Source of the DNA: Chrysoperla carnea
Lineage: Eukaryota > Arthropoda > Insecta > Neuroptera > Chrysopidae
Assembly (NCBI RefSeq): GCF_905475395.1
Contig: NC_058339.1
Coordinates: forward strand, 42,355,172-42,419,171
Length of the DNA stretch: 64,000 nucleotides
Reading direction: 5' to 3'
The position numbers and the translations under genes are program-made. The number at the start of each line of letters is the position of its first letter. The first letter of the stretch is position 1. This document shows, in pieces, positions 1 to 11,971 of this stretch. The notes beneath the pieces were generated by a model, which had not been told where the DNA came from, searched no databases, and saw nothing but the letters and a program-made list of their open reading frames with translations.

Positions 1-3000
1 TATTCGTTGAAATCAATTTTAAATTTTCAAATTATCTTATCTAGAATATCAAATCATAAAAACTAAAATAAGTATTTAAAAAAAAGATAAAATAAAAAGT
101 TGCGTTACAATTGATTAAATTATAAATTATTACCAACGCCTTACGCATTATTAGACACTCACGTGTGTTACACCTAGAGGTGCTATGCTCATGCAAGATT
201 TTAGGACACATAATTATCACATTTGAACAAAATTTGTCTCTAAAAATTAAAATGAAATTATACAAAACACAAAAGCAAATGACATTTTTTCGCCCATTTC
301 ATTTTATAGATTAGAAGAAGGCGACTTGAATAGATGCATGTTACCCATTCACATATCCGATATCGAATTGTATAATTTTTAGCGTAACGAATACCTATAA
401 TAAAATTTCTATTTCACCACCCCCAAAATTATGGAAATTAATTTTCTAGACAAAATTATGTGTGTGTTGTGTAACTGCCAATGTTTCCTACGTCATCATT
501 CAGGCGGAAAAGAATTATTTTAAAAGAAATATTTTAATTTATGCATTTATGATTATTAATTGAATCGTTTGATTAAAAAATTCATTCCATTCTAAAATCA
601 TTTTTTCAAAACTGTCGTCTTATCATATAAAAACTCATTAACTCATTGTTTACTACAAATATCGAACATCGATTGGGTAAATCAAATTGATCTTGATTTA
701 ATTGTTTATTTAACATTAATAATTCAACGATTTGAAACAAACTATTCATTTATTCTTTTTAAAACATATTGTTTTTATCACTTTGAAAAAACATAAATAG
801 ATATACGATAATTTTGTTCACTTAATTTTAGAAAAATTAGCTGCAGAAAATCGCGTACAAAAAAATATTAATATATTTGTATATATAATTTTAATTAAGT
901 TAATATTTTACAAACTGCTGCATGTTCAATTTAAATTTGTAAATTTTGTAAATTATATTTTTAAATCTCTTTCGGCATAAATGATCTATAGGCTCAGTGA
1001 AAAATCGCCTTAAATAAAAAGGATATTCAAATGTGTAATTATAATATCAACATATACCACTTATACATCCATGCTGGCTCCGTCAAGGGGCGAAACACAC
1101 TTCAAAAGGGTTATATAAATATTATCAAAAATAATAAATGAGAACTCACCAAATTAGCAATGAGTAACATACACTATAAGAGTAACTACGATTAGCTAAT
1201 TCATACTGATGATGGCTACATAGTAGTGGAAATCCGTATTAATATAATACAAAAATTTATCTAAGAAATTGGGGAAAAAATCGAAATTTAATTCAAAAGG
1301 GTTTGTTTGAAAAAAGAAAACCTTATATTTGGAAAATATCTACAAGTTGAAGCTTCGATTCTATAACCATTTCACAACTCGCAGTTCGTTACAACGGACT
1401 ACAAGAAAGAAGCAATGTACTTAAAATTAATCAATAACTTGGAATCGTTATAGGTTAATTGTATAGATTATATTATTTGAAACCTCAATAATTCGAGCTT
1501 CCATTGATAGATCTATCCAAATTCGATTTTTTTTATTGAATGGATACCATATGCTGTAAGAGAAAATTTTTTAAAATAGAAAATTGGCTATACAAAAACA
1601 TTCAAAGTAAATTATAAATTAGAAAATGTTTCATTTAAGTTTTTAAAACTAAAAAGTGTACCTAGGTACAATTATTAATTATAAAACGTGTATTATTATT
1701 TATTTGTAACAAATTGTGCAATTTCAAGAAATGATATGTATTATAGTGTAATAAAAAATAATATTTAAAAAAAATACATTAATTATTAATATTTACATGT
1801 GATTTTTATTTCAATCATCTCATTATTACAATATCGTCAACAGCAGGAATAAAATTTCTGATTCAGTTTTTGGTAGATGTAGATAGGCATTACGAGAATA
1901 ATTCATGTGACATCGTTCTTTAGATTTAATAACACTCAACCCAACATTCAATCTCGTAACCCCAATCTGGGAAGAGGCGTAAAATCCCACAATTTAATAA
2001 TATCGGAAGGCCTTACAATCAGCAATTAGCAATTGACTTTAATGCCACTTTGAAAAAAACTTTACATAAGAATCAGCAAGAGAAAATTATGAGGATAAGA
2101 CTATTTATCATTGCTTTTTCATGCCCAAAGAAGGGGGAAAAGAAAGGTTTCGAATGGTTTTAGGAATATTTTGCGTTTGGCCCCCGTATCTATTTTTTTT
2201 TTTTTTGGATCACAGAGTCTAGTCCTCAAGTTTGCAGGGTATTGGAAAAGTAAGTGCTCTTCTGAGGCTGATATTTGAAGACCATCATGCAATCTGAACT
2301 CAGAATCTTTAGTAGGCTATTGGAGGAGAGGGGAGCATATATTATGATATTTCAGGTTCAGTTTTCGAGCCATGTTTTCTTGCGAATATTAGGTTAGACT
2401 CACTGATGGTTTAATAATAATCAAAAAGAATCCGATCGCTTTATTCAGAGAATATATAGGTAAAATTTTTACTGATATAGACTCTGGTTTTATTATTTTT
2501 ATATAGGCAACCAATAATTGGCAATTAAAATCTCGGAGATCAACCAAGATTAAACATATTGTACCCGACACTACAGGAAGTGTCCGACGTGTATCATCCA
2601 TAATCCATACATAAATACAAACATATTCTATGGTACCATTCTTCTAAACTACTATTGTGATTTAAAGATGTAGACACTAACAAAATAAGTGTTTACAATA
2701 GCAAATGTAGATGGATTCTTTAACTCACATTTCAAAGAAACGAAACAGATGTCTCTAGTATTATGTTCTTATTATTGCTGTAAATATGTCGAAGTCGAAT
2801 ATGTTAGTTTTTTAGTTACATTACATAAATATTTATGTAATGCAACTACTATGTAACTACTATACTATGCATCAAAATAGTCAGGCAAATAACAGACAGA
2901 ATTCTTATTATTTGAATTCTTATTAGTATAAGTACCCGTGAAATACGTTCCATGTTTTAAGCGTACGGCCTAATTTAACTATTGATCTCTACCTTCCAAT

Positions 3001-3544
3001 GAAATAAAATTTTTAAGAATTTGTTCAAAATTATGTTAGTTTATGATGGCTACTAAGCATAATCTTCTGCTTCGATATTGATCGGTTTTTGGACAAACAT
3101 ATAAGAATATAAACCTACTTATATTCGAAAATGTTAAGATAGATTTCCAAATATTGAACAGCGTATAATTATTGAAATTTTATATAACCAATCAACTAAA
3201 AAATAAACTTCGCTAAAGTAAAAATTTAGTACTTATCCCTAAATTAATTCTTTATACCAGAAATTACGAAAATTTTATAAATTAGACTTTATTTACAAAA
3301 ATATTTCTATTTAACAAAAAAAAAAACTAAAAAATAAATAATTAAAAGAGTGCAAATACTTTAACTAACATATTTCATAAATTACACTTAAATTCGTAAT
3401 TCGCATTTCTTAATGAAATAACTGCTTTGATAAGCCATCACATTATATAAGCGTGCTATCCTTTCTGCATACCAACGAATATGATATAATCTCTTTAATT
3501 TTCATCTAACTTTAAAGAATCAAAATTGGCATTGATTCGAGACA
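1..3544. other. No gene seen
   Basis: AT-rich, with only short unsupported ORFs. 1185-1240 contains AATTCATACTGATGATGGCT, a block also found near 61070 (AATTCATACTAATGATGGCC); it belongs to a dispersed repeat. A T-run at about 2193-2206 may mark another old insertion. Confidence 0.5.
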
Positions 3545-4706
3545 CTATTCAACAGCACCGAATCTAAACTGACCCCAAGCCATAGATCCTACTTGATTTG
3601 AATACAATCGTTTCGCTGAATCATCACCAGCAGCCCCAGCTGCAATATGAATTGGGAATAAATGATCAAAAGTGGGATGCGCTTTACGTGCATCTCGTCG
3701 TTCACAAATATCAATTAAAGCTTGTTTCCTACTTTCACCAGTATACAAGGTTACAGCATCTTTCAAGGCTTCATCAAATGATATAGCATAATCTGTTGGT
3801 TTATCACTTCTCAGTCTAAATAAATCACGTAAATTATGTACAGACATTCCAGAACCAATAATCACAATTCCTTCTTCACGTAATGGTGCTAACGCTTGAC
3901 CCAACGCATAATGTTTTTCAGGATTTTCATTATCATATAACGAGACTTGAACTATTGGACAACGTAATGGATTTGTATTTGGATCAAAAGCAACCTTAAA
4001 TGGTACCCAAACACCATGATCAATTGAACGTTTCGTTGGTTTAGCTTTGATTCCATTTTTCTCAAATAAATCTAATACTTTGTTAGCAATTTCTGCGGAT
4101 CCACTATGTTCAAAGGTTTCTTCATACATATATTTTGGAAATCCATAAAAATCGTAAATAAGATCAGAATCCGTACTTGTATTCACTTCTACCTCATCTT
4201 TGGACGCTTGCCAATGTGCTGAAAATATAACTATTCCCTTTGGTTTCACTTTTTCAGTAATTTCTTTACCAATATATTGCACTTTTCTGTAGGCTCCACT
4301 ATCCCCACCTAAAATTACAATTAGCGTTTTATTTTTCACTAGTTTTATCGTTGAAACTCAACAAAAATATTAAATTATATTAACATAATTAGATTCTGTG
4401 ACGTAATTTAAATCCTTGATCTATTATATTTATTAAAATACTAGCGTTCATAAAATATGAACATTTTTAAATATTATCCAAAAAGATTAATAATTAATTT
4501 TAACATAGTAGGTAGTTACCTTCTTCATCTTCATACATAAAAGTAGGTCCTCCATGAGAGAAAAAATAAACAGGTGTTTTCTTTACAGGTGACATTGCTT
4601 TATAACTATTGAAAACCATACAATAAAATAAACTTAATAAAACTCCCATAAATACAGCAAAATTATATTTATTTATCAATAAACTTTCAGACAATAAACA
4701 TCGCAT
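3545..4706 (-). CDS. LigB / 4,5-DOPA extradiol dioxygenase-like protein, membrane-anchored or secreted (copy 1)
   Basis: Two exons, 4706-4520 and 4308-3545, give 316 residues. The donor is GAAG|GTAACT and the acceptor ATTTTAG|GT. The phase-1 split codon makes Gly63, at the same place as in the two plus-strand paralogues. The family opens catechol rings with a non-haem metal. Its conserved histidines are all present: SHGGP (His51), SAHW (His94), DHGVWVPF, GSGMSVHNL and HPTFDHLFP near the C-terminus. Residues 16-32 form a hydrophobic stretch that reads as a signal anchor or uncleaved signal peptide. The ATG at 4706 was chosen as the first in-frame Met; Met20 or Met38 are alternatives, and Met38 would remove the hydrophobic segment. 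The gene points away from copies 2 and 3 and is clearly more diverged from them than they are from each other. The substrate is not known; DOPA is only the family label. Confidence 0.88.
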
Positions 4707-7700
4707 TACATCATTTCTCAATATAAATTATTTTATTATAAGCACTATAAGCTAACCATGTTAATTTTATCAAAATCTGTATGTTGTGCTTGTGATGATG
4801 TCATGAACATGATAATTGAAAAAATTTTCAACACAAATATACTTTACCACAACTTTACAACAAAAAAAGTAATATTGATAATTACTATGAAATAAATATG
4901 ACGTGACCTTCTGAATGTTTTTTCCCCATTTCATGCATATACTTAGAAATTTACTATGTCATGTGTTACGTAGTGTTTTTAGTTTTTTGTTAACTATTAT
5001 TGCAACCAGTTTTGTTAACAAAAATTAGTAATTAATCTAATATCAATAGGGATGATAATTTTCAAAAATTTATAACAATGTATGGGTCATTACTAATTTT
5101 AATGTTGAAAATATTATTTGATATTGTAGGTAGATTAGTTTTTAATAAATAGATATAAAATTAAATTATTTTAAAGTCACGGCAAGGTTATGTGCATTCA
5201 ACGTTGTAAATGTTGAGTGTTGACGATTCATGTATTTTATTAACATCGTTACATCGAATGTGATTTTGAATTTATTTCGGCAACTCTCATATCATTAATG
5301 TAACTTTCTAAGATGCAAGCTATCTTTCGTCTATATCAAAACTGGTCTATGCAATTAATCTGTGAAAAATAATAAAAATGCACACTTTTCCATTTAATTT
5401 GCATAAATAGTAGTATGGCCACAAGCTTGGCGAGTAGATGTTTCTAGGCCTTTTTTACGGACCACTAATCATCCCACCCCTTCAACACCTCCAATCTTCT
5501 ACCATGATTAATTTGAACAATGTGATTCAGCTAAAGTGAAACTGCAGGTTTAAATAACGGATTCATGAGAATCCATGAAGAATAAATGAGTCAGATATAT
5601 CTCGCGACCTAAAAGCTATCATTTGTTTAGCAGGCCTGTAGCCTTTCCATTTCTTGTCCATAGACTTTTCCGTCCAATCAATTAGGGTGGAGGTGGTTTA
5701 TTTCCTTGCAAAACTCAGATGTTTGTTACTCTCGATTGTGCAACGTTCCGGTACGAACATATTTTACCTATTTTGTTCTTGCTAAATTCTTAAATGATTC
5801 TGCGAGCTCAAAAACTCAAGGAAAACTTATTTCGATGAAACAAATAGGTTTTATGAGCGAAAGTATGTTCAGTGCAAAATTGGCTATAGATTTCCTTCTT
5901 GCCGCACTTCCTTTAGCTCCCGGCTGACCTCTTTCTAGCTTTAAATCGTAGTATTCTTCATTTCCGTCGCTTTCTGCAGGAGAAAAAATATTTTAGATTG
6001 CTTCTGAAGTTTTCGTTGCCCGCTTCCTTTTATCACTTTCAAGGATGATAGTCGAGAAGTCCAGTAAAATTTTTAAAGGCATTTATGATTGTAATCATCA
6101 TAGTTTCTGTAATGCCTACGGTCCAATGCAAACGATTAGCACTTGCCATCCACCATACTACTGCTTCAATTTGAATTTATGGCCTGATGGCCTAAGTGTG
6201 CGGACAACATAAGACCAGAAGTGTAATACCCCAACTTCTTAGCATCGCTTAGGCGTCATATAGCTCCATAAGACCATATAGAAAATTGTTACAAATATGG
6301 TCGGGTATAAGAGCAATATTTCAGTTTCACCGACCTATATGTAGATATAAGTTTTAGCTCTTTAACTATAAATTCTACTTTACATATATTTGATTTTTCA
6401 AAAAATATTACGTTGATAATATGAGGTACAAATTCCACATCATTTCGTAGAAAAAAAACTCATAGAAATTACATTTAATAATAAAACAATAGAAATTTGA
6501 TTATCTCTTTGCAATAGATTTTGTTTATAATTATCTTAAACAGTTAAACACTACAAACTTCTAGATTTTTAAATTCGAAAAAATCAGTTTATTTTTATTG
6601 TGACAATAGTTACTTTGTTGTTACTATAAGTATAGTATAAGATTATTGCTTTATAATCATTATTTAATAATATATTTAATAAATATATATTATGAATGTA
6701 TAAATTTATTATTACTATATTAAAATAGGATTACTATATTATTAAATATGTTAATAATTTCCTGATTTATATTTTGATTTTGGACGAAAATCATTGGCGG
6801 CTCTAGGGGGATGTGAGTGGTGCTTCGCAGCCACCGCCATACTGAGTGTAATCATAAGTAAGCATCCAAAGCTAAACGAATAATAGTCCAATTTTTTAAG
6901 TATTTACGACTTATGGTTTTTTAATTTTCCTTATATGTAGAATAATTATTCTGCCAGTATAAGTAAATTGTGCAACAAATAAATTTTCGCACTCAATTGG
7001 CAATTAGCTATTTGTCACTGAACGGAAAATCGTGCAGAGAGAATTAATTCCCAAATTAATTCCGAATAATTATTTGTGCTATATATTTATTTTAATATTT
7101 AATATTAGGTAAATAATATTGCCTAAAATAATCTCAATAAAGTGTTAGACGCGTTTCTTTATAGCTATAAAGATGACGACTTCCGACCTCGAAAAAATTA
7201 TTGTTATCTTCCATGATATTTTATAGAAATTAAGAGAAATAATATAATAATTGTATATTATTGCGGGTGTATTGTTAAAATATTTTAACAATATATAAGT
7301 ATATACTGATTAAAACAAATGAAAACAAACAATTATTTACTGAGTTATCGTTGAAATACCATGTATAGACAGTTTTGATGATGCAATCGTTTGTTTTTTG
7401 ACGTCACGTTAGTAAAGAAAAATATCCACTCTTAGATAGCCACACATTCATAACTGATATTCTCATATAATACATAATATAAAATTTGAACCTAATTTGC
7501 ACCCTCGTGGGTAAACAGTGATGTTTACAAAAAATGTTTCAAACAAAAGTTGTATATTTTTATAAGAAACATTTAAACTTTTGTTCTATCTCTAACGGTT
7601 TGCAAGATGGATCCTATGGATCCAAGACCCAATTGACCCATGTTGCTCATTTACGAACTCGACCTCATCTGTCATCTATTCTCGTCCATTTTCAAATTTT

Positions 7701-8088
7701 AACAACAGGGCAAAGGCCTATTAAATAATCGTAAAAATAATATACCTATGAAGCTTACAATTTTACCAATAATTTAATACATTATAAGACGGAATTTCAC
7801 CATACAATCTCACACAACCCTAAAAATTCGTTACAACCGTCTATGACAGAAATATGTTTTAGAGATTTTATTGAAAACATATATGTTATTAAAAAAATTA
7901 TTATTTAATAAGTATATGAAATTATCATAGACAAAATAATTTTTTTAATTTGTTTATAATCGAGACAAATTTATTCATTCGTTAAACGTGATAAACGTAG
8001 GATAGTAAATCTTATCAGGTGATCTTAAAATTGGCAATAAACTGGTTCTGATATATTTAAAAACGAAGCATAAAATAGAAATACAATA
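4707..8088. other. Intergenic region between divergent LigB copies 1 and 2
   Basis: 3.4 kb. It holds the family A copy at 7319 and unassigned, slightly more GC-rich sequence at 5400-6200 that may be a decayed transposon. Promoters of the two divergent genes should lie here; a TATA-like GATATATTTAAA sits at 8050-8061, about 30 bases before the ATG of copy 2. Confidence 0.45.
7319..7675 (+). repeat. Repeat family A, copy 1 (3'-truncated)
   Basis: Begins GAAAACAAACAATT, then the imperfect hairpin, AAATACCATGTATAGACAG, a TGACGTCACG block, CCTCGTGGGTAAACAGTGAT and CTTTTGTTCTATCTCTAACG. It stops before the GACG microsatellite. It lies upstream of LigB copy 2. Confidence 0.75.
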
Positions 8089-9511
8089 ATGATAGCAAAC
8101 ATATTTATTGTTTTAGTTCTTATTTGTTATAGTAAAACGGAAGAAAGTTCAAAAACACCAGTTTTTTTTATTTCTCATGGAGGCCCAAATTTTATGTACA
8201 TGAAAGGTAGGAAAGAAGTCATTCGCTAATTCAAATTATTGTTCATATTGTTCGCTTCCCTTAGCCTGGCTTTTCCACCTTTTGTTTATAATTAATTTCA
8301 GTTTTATTTTTTTGGTACGGAACCCTAATTTTTTGATTATAAAATACAGCCCTTGTGAAAGGTACATAATCATGCTACCTGCATGATAATGTATCTTTCT
8401 ATTGGAGAAAGAATTTTTAATAATGATGAAATAATTTGAAAATCGGTCTAGTAGTTTTTAAGTGTATCCATTACAAACAAAAAATGGCCAACGTCCTGCT
8501 CACTGTGTAAAACGAAGCGCTTTCCGCCTCTGCCGGAGAGAAAAATAGTATACACACCACGGGAGCAAGTAAAGAATAGTTTCAGATCTCATGTTTGTCA
8601 TCCTCGACCAGTTTCTTTAATACAAATCAGAGGTTCTCAAACTATAGATAAACAATAAAAACACCTTATTAATTGTTTTATCTAAGAATTAAGAGTAAAT
8701 AAATATTTATGAGAAAATCTAATTAATAAAGTTCACACTTTTTTTTTTAGATTTTGGTGGATATAAAGCCGTTGAAAAAATTGGAAATGAAATAAAGAAT
8801 TTCCCTAATTTAAAAGGAATTATTGTAATATCAGCACATTGGCAAAGTAATCTCGATGAAATTTACGTTAATACTGCCGAACATACCGAACTGCTTTATG
8901 ATTTTCCATCTCCAGAAATTTGGCCAGCTTATATGTTTGAAGAACAGTATGCAAATGTCGGATCCAAAGAAATATCATCAAAAATTATGCAATCATTAAA
9001 AGATGCAAATATAAAAACTGTACCAAAATCACGAGGTTTAGATCATGGCGCTTGGGTACCATTTAAAATTGCTTTTCCGTCCGATAAAGTTTCTTTAAGT
9101 GTGCCAATTGTACAAATATCATTATACACAAACGAAGATCCAAACTTACATTTTAATGTAGGACGAGCTTTATCGCCATTGCGTAATGAAGGGATAGTAA
9201 TAATTGGTTCAGGAATGTCTGTTCATAATGTAAATGAACATGATTTGGCAGATAATGAAATTGCAAAATATGTAGTTCCATTTGACAATGCTATTGTGGA
9301 TGCTATGACAAAAAACAAAGGAGAAGCAAGACGAATTGCTTTAAATGAATTAGTGGAACGTTCAGATATTCGTAATGCACATCCAACATTTGAACACTTC
9401 TTCCCACTTTTCGTTGCGGCTGGAGCTACTTATGACGATACATGTGAATTGCTATTCACAAGTTACGTCGCCAGTTTTGCATGGGGTCAATTTCGTTGTT
9501 CAGTTGACTAA
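8089..9511 (+). CDS. LigB / 4,5-DOPA extradiol dioxygenase-like protein, secreted (copy 2)
   Basis: Exons 8089-8206 and 8751-9511 give 292 residues. The donor is GAAAG|GTAGG and the acceptor a T-run followed by TTTAG|AT. The frame stays open across the junction (MYMK then DFGGYKAVEKIG). Residues 1-15 (MIANIFIVLVLICYS) look like a classic cleavable signal peptide. Active-site histidines of the LigB fold are seen at His30 (SHGGP), His69 (SAHW), His138 (DHGAWVPF), His198 (SGMSVHN) and His250/His255 (HPTFEHFFP). The length is close to the 260-300 usual for the family. It is a tandem duplicate of the next gene downstream, with most residues identical. The 544-bp intron carries a transposon remnant. 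The likely place of action is the secretory pathway or outside the cell, inferred from the signal peptide. Confidence 0.9.
8300..8495 (+). repeat. Transposon remnant in the intron of LigB copy 2
   Basis: Holds TTTTTTGGTACGGAACCCTA (shared with family C) and AAATCGGTCTAGTAGTTTTT followed by ATCCATTACAAACAAAAAA. It explains why this intron (544 bp) is longer than that of copy 3 (353 bp). It does not touch the splice sites. Confidence 0.5.
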
Positions 9512-10736
9512 GAATATTATTAGTGAATAATTTTGAAATTATAGGAATTAAAATATAAATTTCAAATTAACCAGAAGATTTAATACCTAAGAGTAAATTA
9601 ATTATATCGCTTCACTAATACAGCTATTCAAGTCCTTAGCACCCCAGGAATGTGATATTTAGGCAAAAAAATAAATCAATCAAATCTCACTTTATATGTT
9701 GATTGTTTAAAATTAAATAAACTTTTAAATTCAATAAATATTTTTTTTTTTTATTAATTTAGATAAATTAATCAAATTAATAATACAATCAAGAATAATA
9801 GATTGATTAATAATTATTTAGGTAAGGAAATCAAGTTTTGTCTATGGATAGTTAAAAAATTATTAAATTATTTTATTCAATAATAAACCGTAAGCAGCTC
9901 CGCCCTTTTAGATCCGGAACTGACCGTATGTTCAAAGTATTCCATTTTCTCGTTCCAACCTAAGAAGGAATTTAGGAGTATGGACTAAAATTTCCATAGT
10001 TTTCACGTGCCAAACATACCAAAAATCTTTTCCCACTTTACGGGACAGATTTTGTCGGTTCTGCCATAGTCAAATGGTTCTTTGTGTGACATCAAGTTGA
10101 CAATTTCATTAATTTTTCATTAATGAAAATATATTGTAGCAAACCTGGTGTTGGAAAATGAAGGGCATAAGGGTTGTAAGAAACAAATAATGTGAAATAA
10201 ATATTTTATTTTATTCCATGGAAATAAGCTATTTTTCTGCATTTTAGAAGTGTTATACCTGCAATTGAAAGTATGAAAGTGGGGATCTTTAGGAAGTCTA
10301 GCTATTTGGATTCTTTTTTTTATTAACAAATATTAAGTTTTTTTCAAAAAAACATTATTTTGGTTCAAAATCCACTCTATTTCGTATGAAAAATGATAAA
10401 AATTACTTTTATTTAATTTAATTAAAACAATGGGAATATTATTATTATCTTATTTTCCATATTTTACAAATTATCTACGTAGCAACCTTCTCGATATAAA
10501 CAACATTCTTAATAAAAATATACAGTTTAATGTGATAACACGTAGTTATTATCATACTATGCTGTAGTTTTGTTTTTTTAATTTTTTCTGGTAGGTATCA
10601 AAAAAATACTTTGGGAATTTTGTTGAAAACAAGTATGTAAATTAAATACACAGTAGAACACTTTTCCTCAAATATTTAAAATTTTTTTATTAGTATAATA
10701 AAAATCGTGATTAAAACAAACAAGGAGTTTGCAATA
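9512..10736. other. Intergenic region between LigB copies 2 and 3
   Basis: 3' untranslated sequence of copy 2 with AATAAA-type signals (9668-9674 and about 9716-9740), then AT-rich DNA. A TATA-like AGTATAATAAAA lies about 45 bases before the ATG of copy 3. Confidence 0.45.
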
Positions 10737-11971
10737 ATGATATCAAAAATATTTATTGTTTTGGTTCTAATTTGTTATAGTAAAATGGAAGAAAGTTCAA
10801 AATCACCAGTTTATTTTATTTCTCATGGTGGTCCAGACTTTATGTACATGAAAGGTTTGACACTATCATTTATTACTTTAATTTAAATTATTCCGCTAAT
10901 CCAAGCGTACGTGAAAATGTTTAGATATTGATAAAATAAATCAATACCCGCACGCTCGTTTAAAGTTTTTTTTATACATACTTTGATATTTACTTAATAA
11001 CATTGTACTGAGCGTGTAAACTTTTTGAATTAATTTAAGCATGCAGGGTAAATCAGTTTTTCTCGGATACGTGAAAATTGGATGAAGTAAAAATTGTAAA
11101 CATTTTGAAGTGCAATGAAATCGCACCTTTAAAGTTTAAAAGTAGTTGCTTTTTGATCAAAATATTTGATTATTTTTTATGATCAATTTGTTACCGTTTT
11201 TTCCCAGAGTTTGGTGGATATGAAGCAGTTCAAAAAATTGGAAAAGAAATCAAAAACTTACCTTATTTAAAAGGAATTATTATAGTGTCAGCTCATTGGG
11301 AAAGTACTCCTGATGAAATTTACGTAAACACTGCAGAACATACCGAATTGATTCATGATTTTGATCGTGATCGTTGGCCATCTTATATGTTTGAAGAACA
11401 ATATGCGAATGTTGGATCCAAAGAAATATCATCAAAAATTTTGCAACTATTAAAAGATGCAAATATAAAAGCTGTATCGAAATCACGTGGTTTAGATCAT
11501 GGCGCTTGGGTGCCATTTAAAATTGCATTTCCGTCCGATAAAATTCCATTGAGTGTACCAATTGTGCAAATATCATTATACACAAACGAAGATCCAAACT
11601 TACATTTTAATGTAGGACGAGCTTTATCGCCATTGCGTAATGAAGGGATTGTAATAATTGGTTCAGGAATGTCTGTCCATAATTTAAACGAACGTGATTT
11701 GTACGCTGATAATGAAGTTGCAAAATACGTGGTACCTTTCGATAATGCGGTTGTGGATGCTATGACAAAAAACAAGGGAGAAGCAAGGCGGATTGCTTTA
11801 AATGAATTATTGAAACGTTCTGATATTCGCAATGCTCATCCAACGTTTGAACACTTTTTCCCGCTATTCGTTGTTAGTGGAGCTGCTTACGAAGATACAG
11901 GTGATTTGCTATTTACAAGCTATGAAGGCAGTTTTGCATGGGGTCAATATCGACTAGGTTCAATTGGATAA
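10737..11971 (+). CDS. LigB / 4,5-DOPA extradiol dioxygenase-like protein, secreted (copy 3)
   Basis: Exons 10737-10854 and 11208-11971 give 293 residues. The donor is GAAAG|GTTTG and the acceptor TTCCCAG|AG; the split codon gives Glu40. The N-terminus MISKIFIVLVLICYS is a signal peptide nearly identical to copy 2. His30, His69, His137, His197, His250 and His255 match the metal-binding and catalytic pattern of the family. Differences from copy 2 are clustered: FDRDRWPSYM replaces FPSPEIWPAYM near residue 91, NERDLYADNE replaces NEHDLADNE near residue 200, and the last eight residues differ. The first cluster lies on the stretch after SAHW that helps form the pocket in this family, so substrate preference could differ (inference). 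The 3' flank is also homologous to that of copy 2. Confidence 0.9.

Noticed and set aside
5400-6200. Slightly GC-richer stretch resembling a decayed transposase on the minus strand (a short run WWMASANRLHWTV)
   Set aside because: Frames are broken and no catalytic motif can be placed, so no family can be named.
11497-11832. 111-residue ORF antisense to LigB copy 3
   Set aside because: Shadow of a strongly conserved coding exon; the sense strand explains the open frame.
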